Source of the DNA: Comamonadaceae bacterium
Lineage (GTDB): Bacteria > Pseudomonadota > Gammaproteobacteria > Burkholderiales > Burkholderiaceae_C
Direction: 5' to 3'
Length of the DNA: 32,371 nt
Assembly (NCBI GenBank): GCA_011391745.1
Contig: JAABPX010000042.1
Span: 1 to 32,371, forward strand
Made by a program: the position numbers and the translations under genes
Shown: positions 16,667 through 23,375 of the stretch, in pieces
Numbering within the stretch: the stretch's first letter is position 1
Layout of the letters: each line of letters starts with the position of its first letter
Notes under the pieces: model-generated
Seen by the model: the letters and a program-made list of their open reading frames with translations, nothing else
Told to the model about the DNA's origin: nothing
The model's database searches: none

Positions 16667-17040
16667 TTCTCCCAACCCGCCACGCGTAGCGCAAAACCGG
16701 CTTGAGCCGACAGCGAACCGGTGTTGCAGTAAATCAAAACGGACTTGTCCTTGGGGATGGTGTTGCGCTTGGCCAGCACCTGACGCCAGTCCATGTTGAC
16801 CGCGCCGGGGATGTGGCCCTTGGCGAACTGGCCCGCGTCGCGCGCGTCGATCACGAAGATCTTGGCCCACTCCTCTTTGGGAATTTGCTCGGCAAAGATC
16901 ACGCCGCCGCCGTAATCGACGAACTCCAAATACGCTTCCATTTCGTCGGTGGCGATGGCCTTGTTGTCGGCGTGGGCCATGGGGGCAGCCAAGAGCGCGG
17001 CGCTCGCCAAGACGGTGGCGGTCAAACGGGTGAGGGTCAT
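16576..17040 (-). CDS. Periplasmic single-domain rhodanese (sulfurtransferase)
   Basis: The 154-residue precursor has a signal peptide (hydrophobic segment ending in APMAHA) and one rhodanese domain. The active-site loop is CNTGSLS with the catalytic cysteine at residue 105; the CH2-like segments FVIDARDAGQFAKGHIPGAVNMDW and RILQGGMEEWKAKGG are typical. It would carry sulfane sulfur in the periplasm. AGGAG precedes the ATG at 17040, and a 9-bp inverted repeat (17058-17081) lies just upstream as a possible operator. Its 3' end is duplicated at 12552-12642. It probably faced the chrA gene directly before the cassette arrived. Confidence 0.92.
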   Translation of the reverse strand: MTLTRLTATVLASAALLAAPMAHADNKAIATDEMEAYLEFVDYGGGVIFAEQIPKEEWAKIFVIDARDAGQFAKGHIPGAVNMDWRQVLAKRNTIPKDKSVLIYCNTGSLSAQAGFALRVAGWENVRILQGGMEEWKAKGGFDAAAKATAPAKH

Positions 17041-17057
17041 GGTATCTCCTGCGGGTT

Positions 17058-17081
17058 AAATATCAGTGTCGGCTGATATTT
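17058..17081. promoter_or_regulatory. 9-bp inverted repeat upstream of the rhodanese gene
   Basis: AAATATCAG at 17058-17066 is mirrored exactly by CTGATATTT at 17073-17081 around a six-base spacer. It lies 17 bases before the rhodanese start and 20 bases after the SDR gene stop on the same strand. It could be an operator for a repressor of sulfur genes or a weak terminator for the SDR gene; only three T follow the hairpin on the minus strand, so I favour an operator. Confidence 0.5.
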
Positions 17082-17101
17082 TCTCACGCAAGGTCAATCG
17101 C

Positions 17102-17839
17102 TTACCGGACCAAAGGTCTGATGGTGGTGAACCCGCCATCCACGGCGAGCGTTTGACCTGTCAAACGTGCCGCATCCGACGACAGCAACCAATCCATCAC
17201 AGAAGCCACATCTTGGGCGGTTTGTACGCCGCCCAGTGGGTACTGTTTACCGGCGGCCTCGCGCATGGCGGGCAACTTCAGCATCCCTTCGGTCATGGGC
17301 GTTTCGGTGAGACCCGGCGCAACAGCGTTGACACGCACGCCCTGGGCGGCATAGGTGGCGGCAGCGCTGCGGACCAGCGCGTCGACGCCACCTTTGGCGG
17401 CCGCAATCGCTTCGTGGTTCGATACACCGATCTGCGACACCACGGAGCTGGCAAACACGGCGGCACCAGGTCCTCCCTTGAGCCCGTTGATCCAAGCCTG
17501 AAGCATCCAAAGGCTGCTCTCAAGGTTGATTCGCAACACATCACGGATCTGGTCTTCGCGTGAGCGGTGTAACGGTGCGACCAAGGTGCTGCCAACGACG
17601 TGCGCCATCAGCGAGGGCGCCAAGCCCCATTGCGATGTGCAGATATCCACCGCACGCTTGGCGCCTTGCGGGGTGGTTGTATCGGCTTCAATGTGAAGGT
17701 CAGCCGCCACCTCTTGTAAGCGCGATAGGTCACGCCCCACGGCGGCCACCTTGATGCCTCGCGCCCTCAGTCGCTCCACCAAAACACGGCCAATGCCGCC
17801 ACTGGCGCCCGTCACAATGGCTATTGGGTTAAGGGTCAT
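17102..17839 (-). CDS. SDR-family protein lacking the catalytic tyrosine
   Basis: This 245-residue Rossmann-fold protein has the cofactor motif TGASGGIG at residues 10-17 and the family's C-terminal AVDGG. The catalytic Ser is present (residues 131-132, ASSVV), and the catalytic Lys is K149 in NHEAIAAAKGG. The position four residues before that Lys, where the YxxxK tyrosine should be, is Ile145. Classical SDR reduction is therefore doubtful. Related proteins with the same NHEAIAAAKG tract exist in other proteobacteria, so this is a subfamily trait rather than damage. AAGGAA precedes the ATG. It is divergent from the HD-domain gene, with 175 bases between. Confidence 0.87.
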   Translation of the reverse strand: MTLNPIAIVTGASGGIGRVLVERLRARGIKVAAVGRDLSRLQEVAADLHIEADTTTPQGAKRAVDICTSQWGLAPSLMAHVVGSTLVAPLHRSREDQIRDVLRINLESSLWMLQAWINGLKGGPGAAVFASSVVSQIGVSNHEAIAAAKGGVDALVRSAAATYAAQGVRVNAVAPGLTETPMTEGMLKLPAMREAAGKQYPLGGVQTAQDVASVMDWLLSSDAARLTGQTLAVDGGFTTIRPLVR

Positions 17840-18014
17840 TTTGTTCCTTCTATAAAAATCAACTGTTTTCGCATCATCCAGTGCATTGGTATGTGCACGC
17901 CCTGTGCTTGGTTATTCGGCGCACCATTTGATCCCCAAATCACAAGGGGTGTTGTCACACAACCGTGGCACAGTCAACGCCGTTCACCAACCCGTTGCCA
18001 AAAAGGAAGCCCAC

Positions 18015-18581
18015 ATGAACACGGCCCAGCACCCCGCATTAGCCGAGATTGCCCATCTGTTTGATACCCATGGCCACTTAACTTATGGCGAAGGGGTCAC
18101 CCAGCTACAACACGCCTTGCAATGCGCCACCTTGGCCGCGCAAGCCCACGTCAGCGACGGCTTGGTGTTGGCCACCTTTTTGCACGACATCGGGCACATG
18201 CAACACCCCGACGCCGCTGGCGACCTTGAACAGGGCCGCGACGACACACACGAAGCCTTGGGGGCCGATTTTTTGGCCCGTTGGTTTGGCCCCGATGTCT
18301 CAGAGCCCGTGCGTTTACACGTGCAAGCCAAACGCTATTTGTGCCAAGGGTCACCCGATTATTTGAACCAGCTCTCGCCCACGTCTGTGCGCACCTTGCG
18401 GCTTCAGGGTGGCCCCATGACACCCCAAGAAGCGTTGGCTTTTGAACAACACCCATACCGCGACGACGCGCTGCGCCTGCGCCGCTGGGACGACTCGGGC
18501 AAAGAAGCCCACATGGACACCTTGCCCATGGCGCACTTCATGCAAATGGCCGAGCAGCACCTGCTGAATTTGAGAGCTTGA
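18015..18581 (+). CDS. HD-domain protein, PhnZ/TmpB-like oxygenase family
   Basis: The 188-residue protein has the HD metal-binding pattern: H33 in LQHALQCATLA, HDIGHM at residues 57-62, an Asp-Thr-His at about 77-79 and H102 in RLHVQAKRYLC. The tracts YGEGVTQLQHALQ and YLNQLSPTSVRTLRLQGGPM resemble the HD-type mixed-valent diiron oxygenases PhnZ and TmpB, which cleave hydroxylated phosphonates. A plain phosphohydrolase cannot be ruled out. The frame extends upstream, but the ATG at 18015 has an AAGGAAG ribosome-binding site and fits the family. No phosphonate transport or lyase genes are nearby, so the substrate is open. Confidence 0.75.
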   Translation: MNTAQHPALAEIAHLFDTHGHLTYGEGVTQLQHALQCATLAAQAHVSDGLVLATFLHDIGHMQHPDAAGDLEQGRDDTHEALGADFLARWFGPDVSEPVRLHVQAKRYLCQGSPDYLNQLSPTSVRTLRLQGGPMTPQEALAFEQHPYRDDALRLRRWDDSGKEAHMDTLPMAHFMQMAEQHLLNLRA

Positions 18582-18671
18582 GCTTCACCCACCCCCTGAC
18601 ATTCGAGGCCATTAGCCAAGACCCTAAATGATGCCAAAATGAACGGGAACTCGATGGAATGAGAGTCATAC

Positions 18672-18890
18672 ATGAACAGAATCACTTTGACCCCTGGGCA
18701 ACGCGGCGGAAGGCCTTGTATTCGTGGCTTGCGGATATCGGTCTATGACGTTTTGTCTATGATGTCCAGCGGCATGTCCGTGGCCGAAATCCTCGATGAC
18801 TTTCCCGAATTGCAAATGGAAGACATCACGGCTGTGCTGGCCTATGCCGCAGACCGTGAGCACAAGGTTTATACGCTGGCAGTCAAATGA
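18672..18890 (+). CDS. DUF433 antitoxin
   Basis: This 72-residue protein has the layout of DUF433 antitoxins: a winged-helix-like core with RGGRPCIRGLRISVYDVLSM followed by SGMSVAEILDDFPEL and an LAYAADREH helix. Such proteins pair with DUF5615 PIN-like toxins. Its stop overlaps the toxin start by four bases (ATGA). It should neutralise the toxin and repress the operon, as is usual for type II systems. The pair marks the left side of a small island of stability and defence genes. Confidence 0.9.
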   Translation: MNRITLTPGQRGGRPCIRGLRISVYDVLSMMSSGMSVAEILDDFPELQMEDITAVLAYAADREHKVYTLAVK

Positions 18891-19219
18891 AACTGCTGTT
18901 GGACGAAAACCTGTCTCGCAGGTTGGTCCCTTTTTTGCAGCACGATTTTCCGGGCTCATCACAAGTCGTGCTGTTGGGGCTTGAGTCTGCAAATGACACC
19001 CAAGTTTGGCAAGCTGCCAAAGAACAAGGCTTTGTCATCGTGACGCGTGATGCAGACTTTCAAGAGTTGTCCTTGGTTTGGGGTCAGCCACCCCAAGTGA
19101 TCTGGCTAAAAACCCAAAATCAAACCAGCGCTGCCACGCTGAAAATCCTGCTCGAAAACCGTGAAGCCATTGAAGCCGCGTTCACCGCTGGCCAGGCTTG
19201 CGTAGAAGTCACGGCATAA
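18887..19219 (+). CDS. DUF5615 PIN-like toxin
   Basis: The 110-residue protein begins MKLLLDENLSRRLVPFL, the hallmark of DUF5615 PIN-like proteins, with the acidic DEN near the N-terminus. GFVIVTRDADFQELS in the middle holds the second acidic pair expected of PIN nucleases. It would act as an RNase toxin. It is coupled to the DUF433 gene by a four-base overlap. Its last 11 bases overlap the end of a small opposite-strand frame (19209-19388). Confidence 0.9.
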   Translation: MKLLLDENLSRRLVPFLQHDFPGSSQVVLLGLESANDTQVWQAAKEQGFVIVTRDADFQELSLVWGQPPQVIWLKTQNQTSAATLKILLENREAIEAAFTAGQACVEVTA

Positions 19220-19388
19220 CCGTATGGCCCTTACCGCAAAAAACCCCGTTGATCAGATAGTCCCGCAAGCGTTCGGTAGCCCTGGCCACGATGGCATCGA
19301 AGTTGTAGTGATCAATGTTCCGGTTGACTGTCAGCGCACCATCTTGGCGAACGATTAGGAATTTCCTAATGGTTGCCAAAAATTCCAT
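19209..19388 (-). CDS. Unknown 59-residue open frame downstream of the XRE gene
   Basis: An ATG at 19388 opens a frame of 59 codons that ends at 19209, inside the 3' end of the DUF5615 gene. The product (MEFLATIRKFLIVRQDG...) has a balanced, protein-like composition with NIDHYNFDAIVARATERL in its middle. I recognise no family. It starts 15 bases after the XRE gene stop on the same strand and could be its partner, or the tail of a longer gene whose start has been lost. No ribosome-binding site is obvious. Confidence 0.35.
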   Translation of the reverse strand: MEFLATIRKFLIVRQDGALTVNRNIDHYNFDAIVARATERLRDYLINGVFCGKGHTVMP

Positions 19389-19403
19389 TTCGCCAGCGCA
19401 TTG

Positions 19404-19778
19404 TCAGGCCGCTTCGAGCACCCGCATTTCGATGTGAAGCCCGGCTGCTGTGGCCATGTTCACCAGCGCATCGAGGCCGAACAAGTTGATCTTGCCGCGC
19501 ATCAAGTCAGAGACGCGCGGCTGAGTGACGCCAAAGAGCTTGGCGGCCTGTGCTTGGCTCATTTCGGTACGGCTGAGGTGGTTTTTTAATGCCGTCATCA
19601 GGACGGAGCGCAGCTTCATGTTTTCTGCTTCTTCCGGTGTGTCCTCGATGGCATCCCAGACACTGGAAAAATTCTTGAGTGGAGCCATGGCCTTCAATTG
19701 CGTGGGCGTGAGCGGCTGCGCGTCCGGATCAATGCGAGCGGCAGCGGTGATGGCCTTGTCCTCTTGCACACTGGTCAT
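19404..19778 (-). CDS. XRE-family HTH protein, HigA-like orphan antitoxin
   Basis: The 124-residue protein has a C-terminal Cro/CI helix-turn-helix (MSQAQAAKLFGVTQPRVSDLMRGKINLF) ending in AAGLHIEMRVLEAA, as in HigA-type antitoxins of the HTH_37 group. Its N-terminal half, with AMAPLKNFSSVWDAIEDTPEEAENMKLRS, is a typical linker for these proteins. The ATG at 19778 is used; a GTG two codons upstream is possible. HigA genes usually follow a HigB-type toxin gene, but no toxin frame is visible upstream on this strand, so it looks orphaned. It may act as an antitoxin against incoming elements or simply be a remnant. Confidence 0.85.
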   Translation of the reverse strand: MTSVQEDKAITAAARIDPDAQPLTPTQLKAMAPLKNFSSVWDAIEDTPEEAENMKLRSVLMTALKNHLSRTEMSQAQAAKLFGVTQPRVSDLMRGKINLFGLDALVNMATAAGLHIEMRVLEAA

Positions 19779-19895
19779 GCGCACGGTTGGGCGCTTAGAA
19801 ATTTTCGACAGGGTGTTTCACCTCGCGTCGATTGGCACGGCGAAGGCTGATCAATCGTCAACCCGTACCAGCGGGGTTACTTGGCCGACCAAAAG

Positions 19896-19921
19896 ACAAC
19901 GGCTCCGTGAGGAGCCGCTGT
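19896..19921 (-). other. Hairpin in the 264-base gap between the XRE gene and the small RNA
   Basis: CGGCTCC at 19900-19906 and GGAGCCG at 19911-19917 form a seven-pair stem with a GTGA loop, extended by three more pairs after one mismatch. On the minus strand the stem is followed by CTTTT, a weak intrinsic-terminator pattern, yet no minus-strand gene lies directly upstream of it. It could be a leader structure for the XRE gene. I see nothing else of note between 19785 and 20007. Confidence 0.35.
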
Positions 19922-20007
19922 GTGATGACCGCGTTGTGCAGTACGGTGCATAGCCGAGTCTGGTGCCATCACGCAACGATTGTATGCGTGACGTGATCGA
20001 CCTGCAC

Positions 20008-20035
20008 TTTGCAAAACGGGACCCTGTTTTAGAAT
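20008..20035 (+). promoter_or_regulatory. Candidate promoter of the tRNA-like RNA
   Basis: TAGAAT at 20030-20035 resembles a sigma-70 -10 box. TTTGCA (20008-20013) or TTGCAA (20009-20014) is a weak -35 at 15-16 base spacing. Transcription would start about 20042, right before the 5' strand of the RNA's closing helix. Confidence 0.45.
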
Positions 20036-20041
20036 CGCGGC

Positions 20042-20166
20042 TCGGTAGGTGGTGAGGTACAGCCATCCGCGGGGGGTCTGTATCGTTCAGCGTGAACGAT
20101 CTTTCCGGTTCGAGCCCGGCACCACCTATCGACCCTTCACAAACCTGCCACTGCGCAGGTTTTTTT
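20042..20166 (+). ncRNA. tRNA-like small RNA candidate with its own promoter and terminator
   Basis: The 5' strand CGGTAGGTGGTG (20043-20054) pairs with CACCACCTATCG (20120-20131) over 12 bases with one G-T wobble. Inside are three hairpins: TACAG/CTGTA (about 20058-20082), TCGTTCA/TGAACGA around a GCG loop (20083-20099), and CCGG/CCGG around TTCGAGC (20105-20119). The last is a canonical tRNA T-loop (TTCRANY) stacked directly on the closing helix, giving a cloverleaf-like form with an 8/4 or 9/4 acceptor-T branch rather than the usual 7/5. There is no encoded CCA and no normal D-arm or anticodon loop with T33. It is not an ordinary tRNA; it could be a degenerate tRNA, an allo-tRNA-like molecule or a tRNA mimic. 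Confidence 0.5.
20141..20166 (+). terminator. Rho-independent terminator of the tRNA-like RNA
   Basis: AAACCTGC at 20141-20148 pairs perfectly with GCAGGTTT at 20155-20162 around a six-base loop, followed by TTTT (seven T in all from 20160). It ends a plus-strand transcript, and the only plus-strand candidate upstream is the tRNA-like RNA. The 84 bases from 20167 to 20250 show no gene. Confidence 0.85.
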
Positions 20167-20250
20167 CCTGTGCTCAGTCGTTGGCAGGTTGGGGGAATGC
20201 TCAGCCAGGAGTCTCGGGATCGTTGTCTGGTGTGCTCACAATGTGTGCTT

Positions 20251-20301
20251 TATCGCAAAAACCCCAGCGCAAACACCTGGGGCCGCAGCTTGTCGCTCAA
20301 G
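20251..20301. repeat. 51-bp repeat of the methyltransferase gene 3' end, left copy
   Basis: This segment matches 20922-20972 at 48 of 51 bases. On the minus strand it encodes LSDKLRPQVFALGFLR and a stop, a detached copy of the last 16 codons of the methyltransferase gene. The right copy is the true gene end. The RelE/XRE toxin-antitoxin pair lies between the two, and the antitoxin's stop codon falls within this copy. It suggests the pair was inserted into the methyltransferase 3' end while a functional gene end was restored. Confidence 0.88.
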
Positions 20302-20557
20302 CCGCGAGGCGCTGCTGGCTGTCCCAACCCGGAAACACCAGCACAGCAGGGTGACAACGCAGCGCAGTGGCCAACACTTTCGCACGCTCCACACCCAAGT
20401 TGATGCGATCATTTTCAATCGCAGAGATCGTGGCTTGTGGAATACCGGTCAACGCAGACAACTGCGTTTGAGTCAGCTCTTGCAGCTCACGCAAGATGCG
20501 CAGCGATTCGCCAACAGAGACATCCACACGCTTTTTAGCCGGGGCATATTCGGACAT
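20297..20557 (-). CDS. XRE-family antitoxin (partner of RelE-like toxin)
   Basis: The 86-residue protein has a Cro/CI helix-turn-helix in its middle: ILRELQELTQTQLSALTGIPQATISAIENDRINLG. This is the usual form of antitoxins that follow RelE/HigB toxins and repress the operon. An ATG at 20578 overlaps the toxin gene, but the ATG at 20557 has AAAGG seven bases upstream and sits one base past the toxin stop, so I prefer it. The C-terminal ARRLAA-like tail ends within the left copy of the 51-bp repeat, so the stop may derive from the insertion event. Confidence 0.9.
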   Translation of the reverse strand: MSEYAPAKKRVDVSVGESLRILRELQELTQTQLSALTGIPQATISAIENDRINLGVERAKVLATALRCHPAVLVFPGWDSQQRLAA

Positions 20558-20558
20558 G

Positions 20559-20843
20559 TCAAACCTTTCTGTAGTCATGCGGTGTGACTTGAACCACCTG
20601 GATCAGCAGCACGCCTGATTCAACTTTGTAGATCACTCGCCACTGCAAATTCAAACGGCTTGATCGGTGTCCTTGCCACTGGCCCAATAAAGCCTCATCG
20701 TAGAACCCTTTAATCAAGCGCAAACCATCTGGACCAGCAAGACATGCAATGTCTTTCCATTTTTCGTAGCGTTTAAGCACCTCTACAGGCACTTTTGCTG
20801 AAAGCTGTTTACTGACACGACGGTGTTCAAGGATTTGCCACAT
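20559..20843 (-). CDS. RelE/ParE-family mRNA interferase toxin
   Basis: This 94-residue protein has the RelE-superfamily pattern: an N-terminal strand (MWQILEHRRVSKQL), two helices (PVEVLKRYEKWKDIACLAGPDGLRLIKGF), then strands with SSRLNLQWRVIYKVE and a C-terminal VVQVTPHDYRKV whose His, Tyr and Arg are the likely catalytic residues. It would cleave mRNA on the ribosome when its antitoxin is degraded. The frame begins at a TTG (20852), but ATG at 20843 is better. Toxin precedes antitoxin, the HigBA-like order. Confidence 0.9.
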   Translation of the reverse strand: MWQILEHRRVSKQLSAKVPVEVLKRYEKWKDIACLAGPDGLRLIKGFYDEALLGQWQGHRSSRLNLQWRVIYKVESGVLLIQVVQVTPHDYRKV

Positions 20844-20920
20844 TAGGATCAACTATACCAAAAAAGACATGTGCCACGATGCGACATTTTCTGGCAACTG
20901 GTAGCGCCGTCAATTTGAAG

Positions 20921-23296
20921 CTATCGCAAAAACCCCATCTCAAACACCTGGGGCCGCAGCTTGTCACTCAAGGCGCTGTAAGCCGCTTCAAACGCCGCAA
21001 AACTCACTGGCACGGTGTCGCCGCTTTCGTTGCGCTTTTTTAATGCGTTGCGGATTTGGTACCAGCCCACATCAGCGCGGTTGAGTTTGTATTCGTCGCG
21101 CACGGTGCGCACGTCGGTGTGGGCAAAGTAGGCTTGCCACAAAGTGCGCCCAGCGGCCAGCACCGCCGTGGCTTCGGCGGACAGGGTAATGCCTGCCAGG
21201 TACTGCACCATGAAGTCGGACTCGAAGCGGTCGGGGGCGCCCACCTCGGCCTCGGTGAAGGGAATGAAATGGTTGACCAGCGACCAGATTCTGCCGTTCC
21301 ACTCCAGGCCATCGGCCCCTGCGGTAAGGTTGCTGCCGTTGAACAACATCCAGATCAAGCAGTCGGTTTTGAATTCGTCGGTAAGCGGTGCCGTGGGCTG
21401 GAGAAATTGGTCGCGGTCGTTGAGCCAAGTGGGTTTGATGAGGCGACGCACGCTAAAGACGACAGCGGCTTGCCACAAGTTGTCAGCAGTGACAAAGAAT
21501 GCGCCTGCGCTGCAAAAGCCGGATGACAACAGGGCCGTACCTTGTCCTGCGCCTTGCAAATCATTGCTATCACACAACATGCTGCCTATCGCACCGTCAG
21601 CCCATTTCATGCCGCGCACATCCTTTGTGCTGGTGGTCGGCGAGAGCGCATTTTTTAAGGGCAAGGCGTCTACTGCATTCGAGCGAGGCCGTTGAATCCA
21701 AGTGTTGAGAAACTGTTCTTTTGGTATGTTGTGGAACAACTTTTCGCCGATCGCTTGCGCCTCTCGATTCAAAACTTCTACGCGGATTTGAGACGGAAAT
21801 ACTTTGAGTTTTTGCTGAGTCTTCCAAACCAAAAATCCAATTGGGAAGTTCCCGCTCAAGCCATCAAAAGCTTTGCTGTGAACAATAAACCCGCCCAAAT
21901 AGCTGGCACTCCACGTTGCTCGAAAACTCTCAAAGTTGGGGGCGTTCACATACTTCAATTTGCTGAACATCGCCAAAGTTGCAGATGGGATTTCCCTTTG
22001 TATGCGAACGACAAACTGTACAAATAACTCCCTTGTGGCGTAACCCTGACCGCTTGATGTGCTGGCAATTTTGGTGGTTGCAATGTCTGTTTTCGCGATT
22101 TTGTTTAGTGTGTTGGCTGATTCCCCATACGGCGGATTGATCAACACCAATATCTTCTTCCCCGCCGCAATCGCATCGCGCAGCGCCTGCGGCACCTTGT
22201 TGCTGAGGCTGTAGTCGATGCGCCCATCGTCGGTGATGTCGTCGTTCAAATAGTCGTACTGAAAGCGCGTGGCCGCCACGCAGGTTTTGGTGGCCTTCAT
22301 CACGTCCACGTCGGCCTGGTCGAGCGTGCTCATGTAGATGTTGCGCGGGTTGCTGTGCTTGACTTCCAGGTTGCCCACGCCGCAGCACATGTCCCACACG
22401 ATGTATTCGCGCTGCCAGTTTTTGCCCAAGGTCTCGCTCAGCTTGTCATAGGCTTTGTCCACCACATGCAGGGGCGTGTAATACGCGCCCTTAAAGCTGC
22501 GTTCGTCCAGCGGAATCAGGCTGTCGCGGCGCTCCAGCAGGTAGTCGCGGTATTCGCTTTTGGGCGGGCGGTGGTAGATGGCCCAAAAGCGGCGGTAGCC
22601 TTCTTTGTTGCCCAGCTCAAAGTTTTTGCCACCCAGGCTGAACACGGGCGCGCCGTTTTTGTGCAGCAGCTCGGCGGGCAAATTGGCGTGGGTGGACACG
22701 GTGCCGTCGTGCATGATGTCGGCAAAAAACAGCAGGGCGTAGTCTTCCTCCAGCACGCCCGCAATCTCGCGGCCAATCATGTCCACCCATTTGTCAAACA
22801 CCTGTTTCAGGTTGTCGGGTGTGATTTGCGTGCGGATGATGTCGCCGCTTTGGATGGCCGCTTTGACGGTGCTGATGAATTCGTCTTCGTGCGTGGACAG
22901 TTTGAACGACACAAAGTGCGTGCCGATGTGGGCCGAGATTTCGTCCAGCGCCTCTGGCGTGTACTGGCTGGCCGACTTGCCCCACTTGATGGTCTTTTTG
23001 GACAGAAAAGGCAGCACGTCGGCGCTTTTCATGAGGGCGGCTTTTTCGGTGTCGATCACCGCCAAAAACGGCGGCACCTGTTCGCCTTTGTTCAGCGCCA
23101 CCTGCACGTAATGCAGCAGCTGGGTGAACATGGCGTAGCTGGAATTGCGGCCCGTGTCTTTGGCTTCAAACCAGATGTCGTCGGTCTGGATGTCGATCAG
23201 GCCTTTGGTGTAGCCCTTGAGGCCCAGGGCCTTGATGTAAGCGTCCTTGACGTCTTCTTCGCTCTTGGCGGTTTGCAGCTTGGTGTAAAGGGACAC
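20921..23296 (-). CDS. Large DNA methyltransferase (NPPY type), possible type IIG restriction-modification enzyme
   Basis: The roughly 791-residue protein has an N-terminal domain with WFEAKD near residue 41 (an E-x-K nuclease-like element), then a methyltransferase core. Motif I is DMCCGVGNLE near residue 300 and motif IV is NPPYGES near 386, as in N6-adenine methyltransferases. The remaining 400 residues would hold target recognition and a C-terminal domain. No separate restriction gene is nearby, which suits a one-protein type IIG system, but the nuclease site is not certain. The start GTG at 23296 gives the expected SLYTKLQTAKSEEDVKDAYIKALGL beginning and has no strong ribosome-binding site; other starts upstream are possible. 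The part encoded by about 21560-22130 is AT-richer than the rest. Confidence 0.85.
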   Translation of the reverse strand: MSLYTKLQTAKSEEDVKDAYIKALGLKGYTKGLIDIQTDDIWFEAKDTGRNSSYAMFTQLLHYVQVALNKGEQVPPFLAVIDTEKAALMKSADVLPFLSKKTIKWGKSASQYTPEALDEISAHIGTHFVSFKLSTHEDEFISTVKAAIQSGDIIRTQITPDNLKQVFDKWVDMIGREIAGVLEEDYALLFFADIMHDGTVSTHANLPAELLHKNGAPVFSLGGKNFELGNKEGYRRFWAIYHRPPKSEYRDYLLERRDSLIPLDERSFKGAYYTPLHVVDKAYDKLSETLGKNWQREYIVWDMCCGVGNLEVKHSNPRNIYMSTLDQADVDVMKATKTCVAATRFQYDYLNDDITDDGRIDYSLSNKVPQALRDAIAAGKKILVLINPPYGESANTLNKIAKTDIATTKIASTSSGQGYATRELFVQFVVRIQREIPSATLAMFSKLKYVNAPNFESFRATWSASYLGGFIVHSKAFDGLSGNFPIGFLVWKTQQKLKVFPSQIRVEVLNREAQAIGEKLFHNIPKEQFLNTWIQRPRSNAVDALPLKNALSPTTSTKDVRGMKWADGAIGSMLCDSNDLQGAGQGTALLSSGFCSAGAFFVTADNLWQAAVVFSVRRLIKPTWLNDRDQFLQPTAPLTDEFKTDCLIWMLFNGSNLTAGADGLEWNGRIWSLVNHFIPFTEAEVGAPDRFESDFMVQYLAGITLSAEATAVLAAGRTLWQAYFAHTDVRTVRDEYKLNRADVGWYQIRNALKKRNESGDTVPVSFAAFEAAYSALSDKLRPQVFEMGFLR
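20922..20972. repeat. 51-bp repeat of the methyltransferase gene 3' end, right copy
   Basis: This is the authentic 3' end of the methyltransferase gene (encoding LSDKLRPQVFEMGFLR) and the partner of 20251-20301. The two copies differ at three bases, two of which cause the EM/AL change near the end. Confidence 0.88.
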
Positions 23297-23375
23297 GGCG
23301 TGTGGCTTGTGGTGGACGGGGTGTTTATTTTCGCAGTTCACACCGAGGGTGACGGGGTTAAGCGTCACCCGTGAA

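Noticed and set aside
19851..20066. A 71-codon minus-strand frame opposite the small RNA region
   Set aside because: Composition is rich in Ser and Arg without a fold pattern, and it overlaps the RNA's promoter and 5' end on the other strand.
20042..20131. The tRNA-like RNA as a standard tRNA or selenocysteine tRNA
   Set aside because: No normal D-arm, no anticodon loop with T33, no TCA anticodon in a seven-base loop and no encoded CCA; only the T-loop and acceptor branch look tRNA-like.
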